From an uncultured Lachnospiraceae bacterium (GTDB lineage Bacteria > Bacillota > Clostridia > Lachnospirales > Lachnospiraceae): a stretch of DNA of 64,000 nt. Each line of letters begins with the position of its first letter. The stretch's first letter is position 1. A program made the translations under genes and the position numbers. Positions 25,702 to 34,256 of the stretch are shown here, piece by piece. Location: NCBI GenBank assembly GCA_947588675.1, contig CANPYY010000001.1:1-64000 (forward strand), given 5' to 3'. The notes beneath the pieces are model-generated. The model searched no databases and was not told the origin of the DNA. It saw only the letters and a list, made by a program, of their open reading frames with translations.

Positions 25702-26407
25702 AACCTGTACCACCTTCCATAAATTCCTTTCCAATCCCGCTTTTTATATAATCTTCTGCCGTACCGAAAAAAAGCTGTCTGTGCGACAAATGAAGTATAT
25801 GGCTTGCATATTTTAACGCCGCATGAACGTCATGCGATACCATAATTACTGTCATATTCATATTGCTGTTGATATTTTTTATAAGCTCATAAAGATCTCC
25901 TGTCGCTACCGGATCAAGACCTGCGGTAGGTTCGTCGAGAAGCATAAGTTTTCCCGCCGCGCAAAGCGCTCTTGCCAGAAGCACCCTCTGCTTCTGTCCG
26001 CCTGACAGCTCCTGATAACTTTTCTTCTCATATTCCTTCATTCCCATAAGTTTAATTTTTTCATGAGCTTCATCCTTATCCTTCTGCGAGTAAAACGGAC
26101 GCAGTCCCATACTGTTTATTCTCCCCGACAATACTACCTCAAACACACTTGCCGGAAAATTTTTCTGTATGGCGGTCTGCTGCGGCATATATCCCATTTC
26201 ATGCGCCTTTAATCCCTCGCCGATATTTACTGTACCGGATATTGGATTTATAAGTTTTAAAAGCCCTTTTACAAGAGTGCTTTTCCCTGCGCCGTTTTCA
26301 CCGAGGATACACATATATTCCCCGCCGTACAGAGAAAAATCAATATCTGAAAGTACTATTTCACCATCATATCCAAATGTAGCCTTCTCACACGAAATAA
26401 GCGCCAT
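25691..26407 (-). CDS. znuC: Zinc/manganese-type ABC transporter ATP-binding protein
   Basis: 238 residues. Walker A GENGAGKST (about 36-44), Q-loop YMPQQTA, signature LSGGQKQRVLLARAL (about 134-148), Walker B LMLLDEPTAGLD (about 153-164) and the H-loop VSHD are all intact. Its ATG overlaps the stop of znuA by one base (TGATG), so translation is coupled. Confidence 0.94.
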   Translation of the reverse strand: MALISCEKATFGYDGEIVLSDIDFSLYGGEYMCILGENGAGKSTLVKGLLKLINPISGTVNIGEGLKAHEMGYMPQQTAIQKNFPASVFEVVLSGRINSMGLRPFYSQKDKDEAHEKIKLMGMKEYEKKSYQELSGGQKQRVLLARALCAAGKLMLLDEPTAGLDPVATGDLYELIKNINSNMNMTVIMVSHDVHAALKYASHILHLSHRQLFFGTAEDYIKSGIGKEFMEGGTGYDY

Positions 26408-27324
26408 CAGTTAAGTGCCTCCTTTAAAAGTTCTGCGTTACTCTCCATCATATCAATATATCCGATACCGTTTTTGAAATCCTCTCCCGAAATATTGTGG
26501 CATGAATAAAATGTACGTACCTCCGCCCCTGAAGCCTGCGCTATCGTATCCGCAATCTTACCGTTTCCAAGCTCCGCCTGAAATACTACCGGTATCTTTT
26601 CCTGCTTTACAATATCGGCAATTTCTGCAATTTTTGCCGGATTTATATCCGTATCCTGCGCGCATCCGGGGAATGCGGCGCAATAGTCAATTTCAAATTC
26701 TTCGGTAAAATACCTCAACGCAAATCTGTCGCCAAATACAATTTTATTACGTTTCGCCCCTTTTACAATCTCATTTATACCGTCGTCAATCCGCATAAGT
26801 TTTTCTGTATATTTTCTGCAGTTACTATCATAGAGAGGCTTATTGCCGCTGTCAAGTTTGTCAAGCCTGTCCGTTATATTCTCAACTATTTTTATTGCAT
26901 TTAACGGCGACGTCCAGACATGTTCATCATATTCCTCACTGTGACCGGTATTTTCCTTTTCGTCATCCTCTTTATAAAGCGTACTTACACAATCCATCAT
27001 CCTGAGCGTACTTATATCCTTATCAAGACCTGCAAGCACATTATCTACCCATTTATCATTTTCCCCGCCGTTATATATAAAAAGGTCGCATTCCGATATA
27101 TCTATAATATCCTGTGGCGAAGGGTCGAAAGAATGGCTTTCTTCTCCCGGTTTAAGAAGCATTTTCAGGTCTACATTATTTCCCGCTATTTCCCTTACAA
27201 AATCATAAGGGGCAAATATAGTAGTAACTACCCTAAGCCCTTCCGTATCATCCTTCTTTACCGAACAGGAACACAATATAAATATAATACATACTGAAAT
27301 AAATAAAAGAAGCTTTCTTTTCAT
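26407..27324 (-). CDS. znuA: Metal-binding lipoprotein of the zinc-type ABC transporter, variant ligand set
   Basis: 305 residues. Lipoprotein signal with lipobox LCSC (Cys about 18-20). The cluster A-I fold shows two expected metal-ligand regions, EESHSFDPSPQD (His about 64) and DEHVWTSP (His about 136). The third position, normally a His in an HDAF-type motif, reads FGDRFALRYF, and a late YSCHNISGEDF may supply another ligand. The histidine-rich loop typical of zinc-specific members is short and acidic (EKENTGHSEEYDEH). So Zn2+ is likely but Mn2+ is not excluded. First gene of znuACB with a promoter at 27366-27394. Confidence 0.85.
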   Translation of the reverse strand: MKRKLLLFISVCIIFILCSCSVKKDDTEGLRVVTTIFAPYDFVREIAGNNVDLKMLLKPGEESHSFDPSPQDIIDISECDLFIYNGGENDKWVDNVLAGLDKDISTLRMMDCVSTLYKEDDEKENTGHSEEYDEHVWTSPLNAIKIVENITDRLDKLDSGNKPLYDSNCRKYTEKLMRIDDGINEIVKGAKRNKIVFGDRFALRYFTEEFEIDYCAAFPGCAQDTDINPAKIAEIADIVKQEKIPVVFQAELGNGKIADTIAQASGAEVRTFYSCHNISGEDFKNGIGYIDMMESNAELLKEALN

Positions 27325-27365
27325 ATTTTTATAGCAGCCTCCGGCATGTCTTTCATTTTTATTAA

Positions 27366-27394
27366 AGGGTATCTTTTATATTTTAAAATGTCAA
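27366..27394 (-). promoter_or_regulatory. Candidate promoter of znuACB
   Basis: Minus-strand TTGACA (27389-27394), 17-bp spacer and a weak TACCCT (27366-27371). A poor -10 is common in regulated promoters; no Zur box was identified with confidence. Confidence 0.5.
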
Positions 27395-27406
27395 TATATT
27401 TTTTTC

Positions 27407-27435
27407 TTTACACTTTGCCAACTTAATGCTATATT
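27407..27435 (+). promoter_or_regulatory. Promoter of the pantothenate operon
   Basis: TTTACA (27407-27412), 17-bp spacer, TATATT (27430-27435), about 80 bp upstream of the first gene. Its -35 lies only 12 bp from the divergent znu -35. Confidence 0.65.
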
Positions 27436-27515
27436 AGTCGTGGATGGTATTCGAAAGAAGCTGTACCCTGTTTTTATTTATATTTTGCCTTCCGTTTAAG
27501 AAGGAAGGTGGTTGC

Positions 27516-28433
27516 ATGAATAATAAGAATAATAACCGTCTGATACGGATTGGATTTATCGGAGCCGGACGGGTCGGATGCTCGCTTGGAAAATATTTTT
27601 CCCAAAAAGGACTTTGCGTGGCCGGATATTACAGCCGGACCGGGGCGTCCGCCAAAGAAGCCGCTCTGTTTACCGATACCCTTCAATATGACGATATCAA
27701 AAGTCTTATAGAGGATTGCAATGTTATTTTTATAACAGTTCCGGATAAAGCCATAAAAGAAGTCTGGGACATTATTTCAGTTTATAATATTACAGGCAAA
27801 ATAATATGTCATTGCAGTGGTGCAATGTCTTCCGACGTTTTTTCAGGCATAACCTTATGCGGCGCATATGGTTATTCAGTCCATCCGCTATGTGCAGTAA
27901 ATTCCAGAACGGAAAGCTTTAAAACTCTTGAAAGCACATATTTCACAATTGAAGGAAATAAAGAAAAGATTTTATTTATAAAAGAACTTATTTCGGGTCT
28001 TGGAAATAAAGTATCGGTAATAGACGCGGCAGATAAAGTACGTTACCATGCTGCCGCCGTACTTGCAAGCAATCTCTGTATAAGCCTATACAGCGCTGCG
28101 TGTACGCTTCTTACCGAATGCGGATTTTCGCCCGAAGAAGCTCATACTGCACTGTCGCCCCTCTTTACAGGCAATTGTCTTAACATTGCCGGGCGCGGTC
28201 CCGCAGACGCTCTTACGGGTCCTATCGACAGGAATGATACTGTAACCGTGATAAAACATTTAAATAACCTTGACGGAAATATAAGACAGATATACAGATA
28301 CCTGTCGCTTGAACTTATTAAAACAGCAAAAATTAAAAACCCTGATACAGATTATACTTATATGACAGATATACTTAGTGGAAATATTGATTTGGAGGAA
28401 AACGCTTATGAAAAATTCCGTACTGACTTTTAA
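27516..28433 (+). CDS. Rossmann/DUF2520 oxidoreductase, candidate PanG-type ketopantoate reductase
   Basis: 305 residues from the ATG at 27516 (GGAAGGTGG upstream). N-terminal Rossmann fold with [17 protein letters not shown] (about 12-28) and [16 protein letters not shown]-terminal all-helical DUF2520 domain with [19 protein letters not shown] and [12 protein letters not shown](P)-binding is clear. It leads the operon panB-panC-panD-coaBC and overlaps panB by 26 bp. No PanE-type ketopantoate reductase is present here, and PanG proteins of Francisella, Enterococcus and Clostridioides supply that step, so PanG function is the best guess. ProC-like roles are less likely given the context. Confidence 0.72.
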   Translation: MNNKNNNRLIRIGFIGAGRVGCSLGKYFSQKGLCVAGYYSRTGASAKEAALFTDTLQYDDIKSLIEDCNVIFITVPDKAIKEVWDIISVYNITGKIICHCSGAMSSDVFSGITLCGAYGYSVHPLCAVNSRTESFKTLESTYFTIEGNKEKILFIKELISGLGNKVSVIDAADKVRYHAAAVLASNLCISLYSAACTLLTECGFSPEEAHTALSPLFTGNCLNIAGRGPADALTGPIDRNDTVTVIKHLNNLDGNIRQIYRYLSLELIKTAKIKNPDTDYTYMTDILSGNIDLEENAYEKFRTDF

Positions 28434-29235
28434 AGAAGCAAAACAAACAGGCAAAAAGCTTACAATGCTTACCGCCTACGATTATTCAACGGCAAAGCTC
28501 ATTGACGAAGCGGGAGTAAACAGTATACTTGTAGGAGATTCACTTGGTAATGTAATGCTCGGCTATGAAGATACGCTGTCGGTTACGATGGAAGATATGA
28601 TTCATCATGGCGCGGCGGTTTCCCGCGCCGCTAAAAACGCGCTCGTAGTTATCGATATGCCCTTTATGTCCTATCAGACGTCAACATATGATGCCGTCGT
28701 GAATGCAGGCCGTCTTATGAAAGAAGGAAGGGCAGGAGCAGTAAAGCTTGAAGGCGGACGCGAAGTTTGCGAACAGATAAAAGCAATTACAGACTGTGGT
28801 ATTCCCGTTGTAGCGCACCTTGGTCTTACTCCTCAGTCGGTAAACGCTTTCGGAGGTTTTAAAATTCAGGGTAAGAGTGAAGAAGCGGCAAAAAGACTTA
28901 TAGATGACGCCCTTTATGTGGAAGAAGCAGGCGCATTTTCAGTAGTGCTCGAATGCGTTCCGGCAAAACTTGCAGAACTCATAACAGGAAAACTTTCCAT
29001 ACCTACTATCGGAATAGGCGCCGGAAACGCCTGCGACGGCCAGGTTCTTGTATATCAGGACATGCTTGGAATGTTTTCCGATTACGTACCGAAATTTGTA
29101 AAACAGTTTGCAGACGTAGGAAGTATTATGAAACAGGCATTCCGTGATTATATAAACGCCGTATCGGACATGTCGTTTCCGGCAAAAGAACATTCTTATA
29201 CCATAGATGATGAAGTAATTAAAAAGCTGTATTAA
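28408..29235 (+). CDS. panB: 3-methyl-2-oxobutanoate hydroxymethyltransferase
   Basis: 275 residues from the ATG at 28408 (GGAGG upstream). Conserved blocks: [31 protein letters not shown] (Mg2+-binding Asp), [17 protein letters not shown] and IPTIGIGAG. It transfers a hydroxymethyl group from methylenetetrahydrofolate to ketoisovalerate, giving ketopantoate, the first committed pantothenate step. It is followed by panC after 15 bp. Confidence 0.97.
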   Translation: MKNSVLTFKEAKQTGKKLTMLTAYDYSTAKLIDEAGVNSILVGDSLGNVMLGYEDTLSVTMEDMIHHGAAVSRAAKNALVVIDMPFMSYQTSTYDAVVNAGRLMKEGRAGAVKLEGGREVCEQIKAITDCGIPVVAHLGLTPQSVNAFGGFKIQGKSEEAAKRLIDDALYVEEAGAFSVVLECVPAKLAELITGKLSIPTIGIGAGNACDGQVLVYQDMLGMFSDYVPKFVKQFADVGSIMKQAFRDYINAVSDMSFPAKEHSYTIDDEVIKKLY

Positions 29236-29250
29236 TTGGAGGATATTAAA

Positions 29251-30099
29251 ATGGAAATCGTATCTACTGTATCAGATGCACGTAAAATTATAAAAGAATG
29301 GAAAAAGAAAGGACTGAAAACAGGTCTTGTGCCTACAATGGGATATCTGCATGAGGGACACCTCAGTCTGATTAAAAAGGCTGTTTCAGAAAATGACAGG
29401 GTTGTGGTAAGTATATTTGTAAATCCTACACAGTTTGGACCCGGTGAAGATTATGAAACTTATCCACGCGATATAAACAAGGACTCGGCGCTGTGCGAGT
29501 CTGCCGGAGCCGACCTTATATTTCATCCTGAAGCTTCCGAAATGTATCCCGACGGGTCGTGCACTTACGTCAATATGACGGGACTTACAGACGCGCTGTG
29601 CGGCAGGAGCAGACCTACACATTTTCAGGGAGTATGTACGGTAGTAAGCAAACTCTTTAATATAATAACGCCTGACAACGCCTATTTCGGTATGAAAGAC
29701 GCACAACAACTGGCAGTAATAAAACGCATGGTTTCTGACCTTAACTTTGACATTAATATAGTAGGATGCCCCATAATAAGGGAAAGCGACGGTCTTGCAA
29801 AAAGCTCCAGGAACACCTATCTTAATGCGGAGGAACGAAAAGCTGCCCTTATACTTCAGAAATCAATATTTTTCGGAGAGTCACTTGTAAAAAAAGGCGA
29901 AAGGGACGCCGCTTTTGTTATAAACAGTATGAAAGAAATTATAGAAAGCGAACCTCTCGCAAAAATAGATTACGTTGAAATCGTAGATATGAATACAATG
30001 AAAAACGTATCCGTTATACAGGGTGAAATACTGTGCGCAATTGCAGTGTATATCGGTAAAACCCGCTTAATAGATAACTTTATATTAAATATCTGCTAA
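29251..30099 (+). CDS. panC: Pantothenate synthetase
   Basis: 282 residues from the ATG at 29251 (GGAGG at 10 bp). Motifs: LVPTMGYLHEGHLSLIKKA (ATP-binding HxGH), FVNPTQFGPGEDYETYPRD, YFGMKDAQQLAVIKRM and RESDGLAKSSRN (KMSKS-like). It ligates pantoate and beta-alanine using ATP. Its product feeds coaA-type kinases and the coaBC encoded downstream. Confidence 0.97.
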   Translation: MEIVSTVSDARKIIKEWKKKGLKTGLVPTMGYLHEGHLSLIKKAVSENDRVVVSIFVNPTQFGPGEDYETYPRDINKDSALCESAGADLIFHPEASEMYPDGSCTYVNMTGLTDALCGRSRPTHFQGVCTVVSKLFNIITPDNAYFGMKDAQQLAVIKRMVSDLNFDINIVGCPIIRESDGLAKSSRNTYLNAEERKAALILQKSIFFGESLVKKGERDAAFVINSMKEIIESEPLAKIDYVEIVDMNTMKNVSVIQGEILCAIAVYIGKTRLIDNFILNIC

Positions 30100-30113
30100 G
30101 GAGGTAATATATT

Positions 30114-30497
30114 ATGACCATCACTATGTTAAAAGGAAAAATCCACCGCGCAGTCGTAAAACAGGCTGAACTGAATTATGTGGGAAGCATAACGATAGAC
30201 CCGCTGCTTATGGAGGCAGCCGGCATATACGAATATGAAATGGTACAGATAGTCGATATCGAAAACGGCAACCGGTTTGAAACCTATACAATTGAGGGCA
30301 AAAAAGGCTCAGGCATGATATGCTTAAACGGCGCCGCCGCAAGGCAGGTGCAGGTAGGCGACCATATTATTATTATGAGTTATTGCCAGTTAAGTAAAGA
30401 AGAAGCAGAAACACACAAGCCACAGGTTGTATTCGTAGATGAACACAACCATATAATAAGACAGGCAAATTATGAAAAACACGGCGAGCTCTCATAG
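30114..30497 (+). CDS. panD: Aspartate 1-decarboxylase (pyruvoyl-dependent)
   Basis: 127 residues. The self-cleavage site is in [10 protein letters not shown]: cleavage between Gly24 and Ser25 creates the pyruvoyl group. [13 protein letters not shown] is the second conserved block. It makes beta-alanine for PanC. AAGGAGG site; 14 bp after panC. Confidence 0.96.
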   Translation: MTITMLKGKIHRAVVKQAELNYVGSITIDPLLMEAAGIYEYEMVQIVDIENGNRFETYTIEGKKGSGMICLNGAAARQVQVGDHIIIMSYCQLSKEEAETHKPQVVFVDEHNHIIRQANYEKHGELS

Positions 30498-30559
30498 TTC
30501 AGGTCCTGGACCCGTTCGCAGATTCCTGCGCCGTATCGTATTTATTATGGAGGTAAATT

Positions 30560-31768
30560 ATGCTGACCGGTAAAACTGTTGTAATTGGAGTAACTGGAAG
30601 TATTGCCGCATATAAAATGGCAAATGTGGCAAGTATGCTCGTAAAAATGAATGCCGACGTACACGTCATCATGACAAAGAATGCGGTAAACTTTATTAAT
30701 CCCATTACATTTGAAACCCTTACAAAAAACAAGTGCATTACGGATACGTTCGACCGCAATTTTGAATTTCATGTAGGGCATGTTTCCCTTGCCAAAAAAG
30801 CGGACGTATTTTTAGTTGCGCCTGCATCTGCAAATATAATTGGAAAAATGGCTAACGGAATTGCAGACGATATGCTTTCAACAACAGTCCTTGCCGCAAA
30901 ATGCCCTGTTATAGTATCTCCCGCAATGAATACCGCCATGTTTACTAATCCCATAGTAACAGATAATATAAATAAACTTGAAAAATACGGATTTACCATT
31001 GTTTCGCCTGCTACCGGATATCTTGCCTGCGGTACCGAGGGTATCGGCAAACTTCCTGACGAAAGCATACTTGTAGAATACATATTAAAGAGCGCGGCAA
31101 TGAAAAAAGACCTTGCCGGCAAAAAAATACTCGTTACGGCGGGTCCTACAAGAGAGCCAATCGACCCGGTAAGATATATTACTAATCATTCCACCGGTAA
31201 AATGGGTTACAGTATTGCACGCATGGCAATGCTGCGCGGCGCAGACGTAACATTAGTTACCGGACCGGTTTCAATAAAACCGCCCATGTTCTGCAACATA
31301 GTAAATGTAAATACTGCGGAAGAAATGTATAAAGCCGTTACCGACATATCTGACAGTTACGATATTATAATTAAATCTGCCGCCGTTGCCGACTACAGGC
31401 CATCTTATATTGCTGATGAAAAAATCAAAAAATCTGATAATGATAACGAAAACTGCATATATCTTAAACGTACTAAAGATATTTTATCAGAACTCGGGAA
31501 ACGAAAAAAAGACGGTCAGCTTATATGCGGTTTTTCAATGGAAACGGAAAATGTCCTTAAAAACTCCAGAGAAAAGCTTATTAAAAAGAATGCGGACATA
31601 ATAGCTGCTAACAGCCTTCGTGAAGCCGGTTCCGGATTTGGCACCGACACAAACAAACTAACCCTTATTACAAAAGATTTTGAAAAGACGCTTGAACTCA
31701 TGTCAAAAGACGACGCAGCAATGGCGCTTCTTGACTGCATACTCTACATAAGCCGCCAGCCTGAGTGA
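30560..31768 (+). CDS. coaBC: Bifunctional phosphopantothenoylcysteine decarboxylase / phosphopantothenate-cysteine ligase
   Basis: 402 residues. The N-terminal FMN decarboxylase (CoaC, 1-180) starts with VVIGVTGSIAAYKMAN and has VAPASANIIGKMANGIADD and PAMNTAMF, with the essential Cys expected in GYLACGTEG. The C-terminal ligase (CoaB, 190-400) has TAGPTREPIDPVRYITNHST and SAAVADYRP. The two reactions turn phosphopantothenate into phosphopantetheine. GGAGG site. The 3' end overlaps the convergent rRNA methyltransferase gene by 25 bp. Confidence 0.96.
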   Translation: MLTGKTVVIGVTGSIAAYKMANVASMLVKMNADVHVIMTKNAVNFINPITFETLTKNKCITDTFDRNFEFHVGHVSLAKKADVFLVAPASANIIGKMANGIADDMLSTTVLAAKCPVIVSPAMNTAMFTNPIVTDNINKLEKYGFTIVSPATGYLACGTEGIGKLPDESILVEYILKSAAMKKDLAGKKILVTAGPTREPIDPVRYITNHSTGKMGYSIARMAMLRGADVTLVTGPVSIKPPMFCNIVNVNTAEEMYKAVTDISDSYDIIIKSAAVADYRPSYIADEKIKKSDNDNENCIYLKRTKDILSELGKRKKDGQLICGFSMETENVLKNSREKLIKKNADIIAANSLREAGSGFGTDTNKLTLITKDFEKTLELMSKDDAAMALLDCILYISRQPE

Positions 31769-33126
31769 TACTTGTTTTTTAATATGCCGTTGTTTAATTT
31801 GCCCCATCCCAGAGGGTATCCGTCTACACAAAAAAGCCTTATTCCTGTTCCGGTACTCTCATTATCATCAATCTGTATAGTTTCTCCTTTAAGATATCTG
31901 ATAACTCTTATATCATCACTTTTCAGTGATATTACATTTTTGTATTCACCCGGTTTTATTGCCATCGCAAGAGCCTGGCTGGGTTCAAACCTCTTTTTCA
32001 GCAAATCTCCCATATACAGGCCGTTCCTTAAAAATCTCATCCCGGTAAGTTTTCCAAGGCGTTCGGGCATATAAAACACCCTTTCGCCCTTTACTTCAAG
32101 CCGCATTTTATCTATATCCCAGTTAAGTTCATTAATAAATTCATAAAAGTATTCAAGCTGTCTGTTATCCGGTTTACCATAATAAACATTTGAAGAAAAA
32201 GACTCCTTAGCGCCGCCATCCTCCCGTTTTTTTAAAAGAGCCATAAAGTGTCCTTCTCCCTGCATCTTATGAGGCCATATCCTTACACACTTCTTTAGTC
32301 CGGGATTTTTCGACGCCCATTCGGGATGGCCACAGTCAAATCCTTCATACCCTTCTATGTCCATAAGTTCCATTTCAGGGAACTTTTCCAATAAATAATC
32401 TATCTGACATTCATTCTCACCGGGTGAAAACGTGCATGTAGAATACAACAGCATACCTCCCGGTTTAAGCATATTTACAGCGGGAGTTATTATTTCCCGC
32501 TGGAGTTTTTCATAATATGATGTATCTTCCTTATCATAATTTTTAATTACCGACGGGTCTTTCCTGAACATTCCCTCTCCCGAACACGGTGCGTCGAGAA
32601 GTATTTTATCAAAAAATCCTGCAAAATATGCGGCAAGCTTTGCCGGGCTTTCACTTACAACAAAGGGATTTCTTATTCCAAAAAGTTCTATGTTTTTAAG
32701 TAACGCTTTTGCCCTTGAACTGCTTACATCGTTTGCAACCAGCACTCCGGTTCCGCATAGTTTTGCACCAAGTTCAGTAGCCTTCCCACCGGGCGCTGCG
32801 CACAAATCCAGCACGGCATCGCCTTCATTTATTACAAGTCTTGACGCAGGCGTCATCGCACTGGGCTCCTGAAGATAATACAGTCCTGCATGATAATAAG
32901 GATGTTTTGCCGGCTTAACATCCTCATTATAATAATATCCGTTTGGTATCCATGGTATCTTTTTTATCTCAAACGGAACAATTTTTTCAAATTCCTCACA
33001 CGATATTTTAAGGGTATTAACCCTCAGCCCATATAATCTCTGCTCATCATAGCTTCTTATAAAATCTTCGTATTCATCTAAAAGAAGCTCTTTCATCTTT
33101 TTAACAAATTTATCAGGAAGCTGCAT
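31744..33126 (-). CDS. RsmF/RsmB-like rRNA cytosine-C5 methyltransferase
   Basis: 460 residues. NOL1/NOP2/Sun fold: SAM-binding LDLCAAPGGKATEL (about 106-119), the two catalytic cysteine motifs LLDAPCSGEGMFRKD and LYSTCTFSPGENE, then a C-terminal RsmF-type extension (about 300-460) that contributes to RNA binding. Intact cysteines suggest an active enzyme making m5C in 16S rRNA, but the exact base cannot be told. It starts 11 bp after the aminopeptidase gene. Confidence 0.92.
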   Translation of the reverse strand: MQLPDKFVKKMKELLLDEYEDFIRSYDEQRLYGLRVNTLKISCEEFEKIVPFEIKKIPWIPNGYYYNEDVKPAKHPYYHAGLYYLQEPSAMTPASRLVINEGDAVLDLCAAPGGKATELGAKLCGTGVLVANDVSSSRAKALLKNIELFGIRNPFVVSESPAKLAAYFAGFFDKILLDAPCSGEGMFRKDPSVIKNYDKEDTSYYEKLQREIITPAVNMLKPGGMLLYSTCTFSPGENECQIDYLLEKFPEMELMDIEGYEGFDCGHPEWASKNPGLKKCVRIWPHKMQGEGHFMALLKKREDGGAKESFSSNVYYGKPDNRQLEYFYEFINELNWDIDKMRLEVKGERVFYMPERLGKLTGMRFLRNGLYMGDLLKKRFEPSQALAMAIKPGEYKNVISLKSDDIRVIRYLKGETIQIDDNESTGTGIRLFCVDGYPLGWGKLNNGILKNKYHSGWRLM

Positions 33127-33137
33127 AATATCTCCTC

Positions 33138-34256
33138 TTATTTAAGGTTCTCAGGATTCAGGCACATCAGTTCTTCAATAACAAACCTTCCGTCTTTCCT
33201 TATAAGAACATCGTCGAAATATATCTCTCCGCCGCCATATTCCGGAGTCATGATAAGTACAAGGTCCCAGTGTATTGAAGATTTATTGCCATTATAAGCC
33301 TCGTCATAACAGCTTCCCGGAGTAAAATGAATGGAACCCCTGATTTTTTCATCAAATAATATATCTTTCATTGGTTCTGTTACATATGGATTGACTCCTA
33401 TAGCAAACTCTCCCACATATCTTGAACCATCGTCAGTATCAAATATTTCATTTATTTTTTCAGTGTAGTTTGCAGTTGCATTTACTATACGTCCATCTTT
33501 AAATTCCAATACCACATTTTCAAATGTCGTTCCCTGATAAAGCGACGGCGTATTATAACATATCTTTCCATTCACTGAATTTTTAACAGGAGCAGTATAA
33601 ACCTCGCCATCAGGTATATTCATATGTCCCGCGCACGGAATGACAGGAATATCTTTTATTGAAAACGTAATATCCGTACCGTTATCACATCTAAGCCTTA
33701 CTTTATCGGTTCTTTCCATAAGGCTGACAAGAGGCTTCATCGCTTCTTCCATCTTAGAATAATCAAGATTGCACACTTCAAAATAAAAATCCTCAAATGC
33801 CTCCCTGCTTGTATTTGCAAGCTGCGCCATCGAATCATTAGGATATCTCAAAACGACCCATCTGGTTTTCGGAACGCGTATATCCGTATGTACAGGTTTT
33901 CTGTAATATAATTCGTATAATCTCATTTTATCAGCCGGAATATCAGAAAATTCAGCTGCATTTTCCGAGCCCCTGACCGCAACATAACAGTCCATTTCTT
34001 CCATTTCTGCGCAATCCCGTCTTGCCATAAATTCCATCTGCTCTTTCGTGCAATTCATTATTACTTCCCTTAAAACCCTTTGATTTGTATAATGTGTAAA
34101 CGGAATACCACCCGCCTCATATACAGCTTTTACAAGCTGCATAGCAAGAGGCTCGGTATCCTCCCCTATGTAATCAATATACACCTTGTCACCGTCTGAC
34201 ACCCTCATTGAATAATTTACAAGATTATGCGCAAGTTTTACTATTCTGCTATCCAT
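33138..34256 (-). CDS. M29 family aminopeptidase (AmpS-like)
   Basis: 372 residues. M29 signature elements are in order: GHMNIPDGEVYTAP (Glu ligand, about 220-233), VGEFAIGVNP (about 288-297), and IHFTPGSCYDEAYNGNKSSI followed by HWDLVL carrying later ligands (His, His, Asp). These cytosolic metallo-aminopeptidases remove N-terminal residues and work with Co2+, Zn2+ or Mn2+. Its ATG overlaps the stop of the upstream gene by one base (TAATG), so the two are translationally coupled. Confidence 0.93.
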   Translation of the reverse strand: MDSRIVKLAHNLVNYSMRVSDGDKVYIDYIGEDTEPLAMQLVKAVYEAGGIPFTHYTNQRVLREVIMNCTKEQMEFMARRDCAEMEEMDCYVAVRGSENAAEFSDIPADKMRLYELYYRKPVHTDIRVPKTRWVVLRYPNDSMAQLANTSREAFEDFYFEVCNLDYSKMEEAMKPLVSLMERTDKVRLRCDNGTDITFSIKDIPVIPCAGHMNIPDGEVYTAPVKNSVNGKICYNTPSLYQGTTFENVVLEFKDGRIVNATANYTEKINEIFDTDDGSRYVGEFAIGVNPYVTEPMKDILFDEKIRGSIHFTPGSCYDEAYNGNKSSIHWDLVLIMTPEYGGGEIYFDDVLIRKDGRFVIEELMCLNPENLK

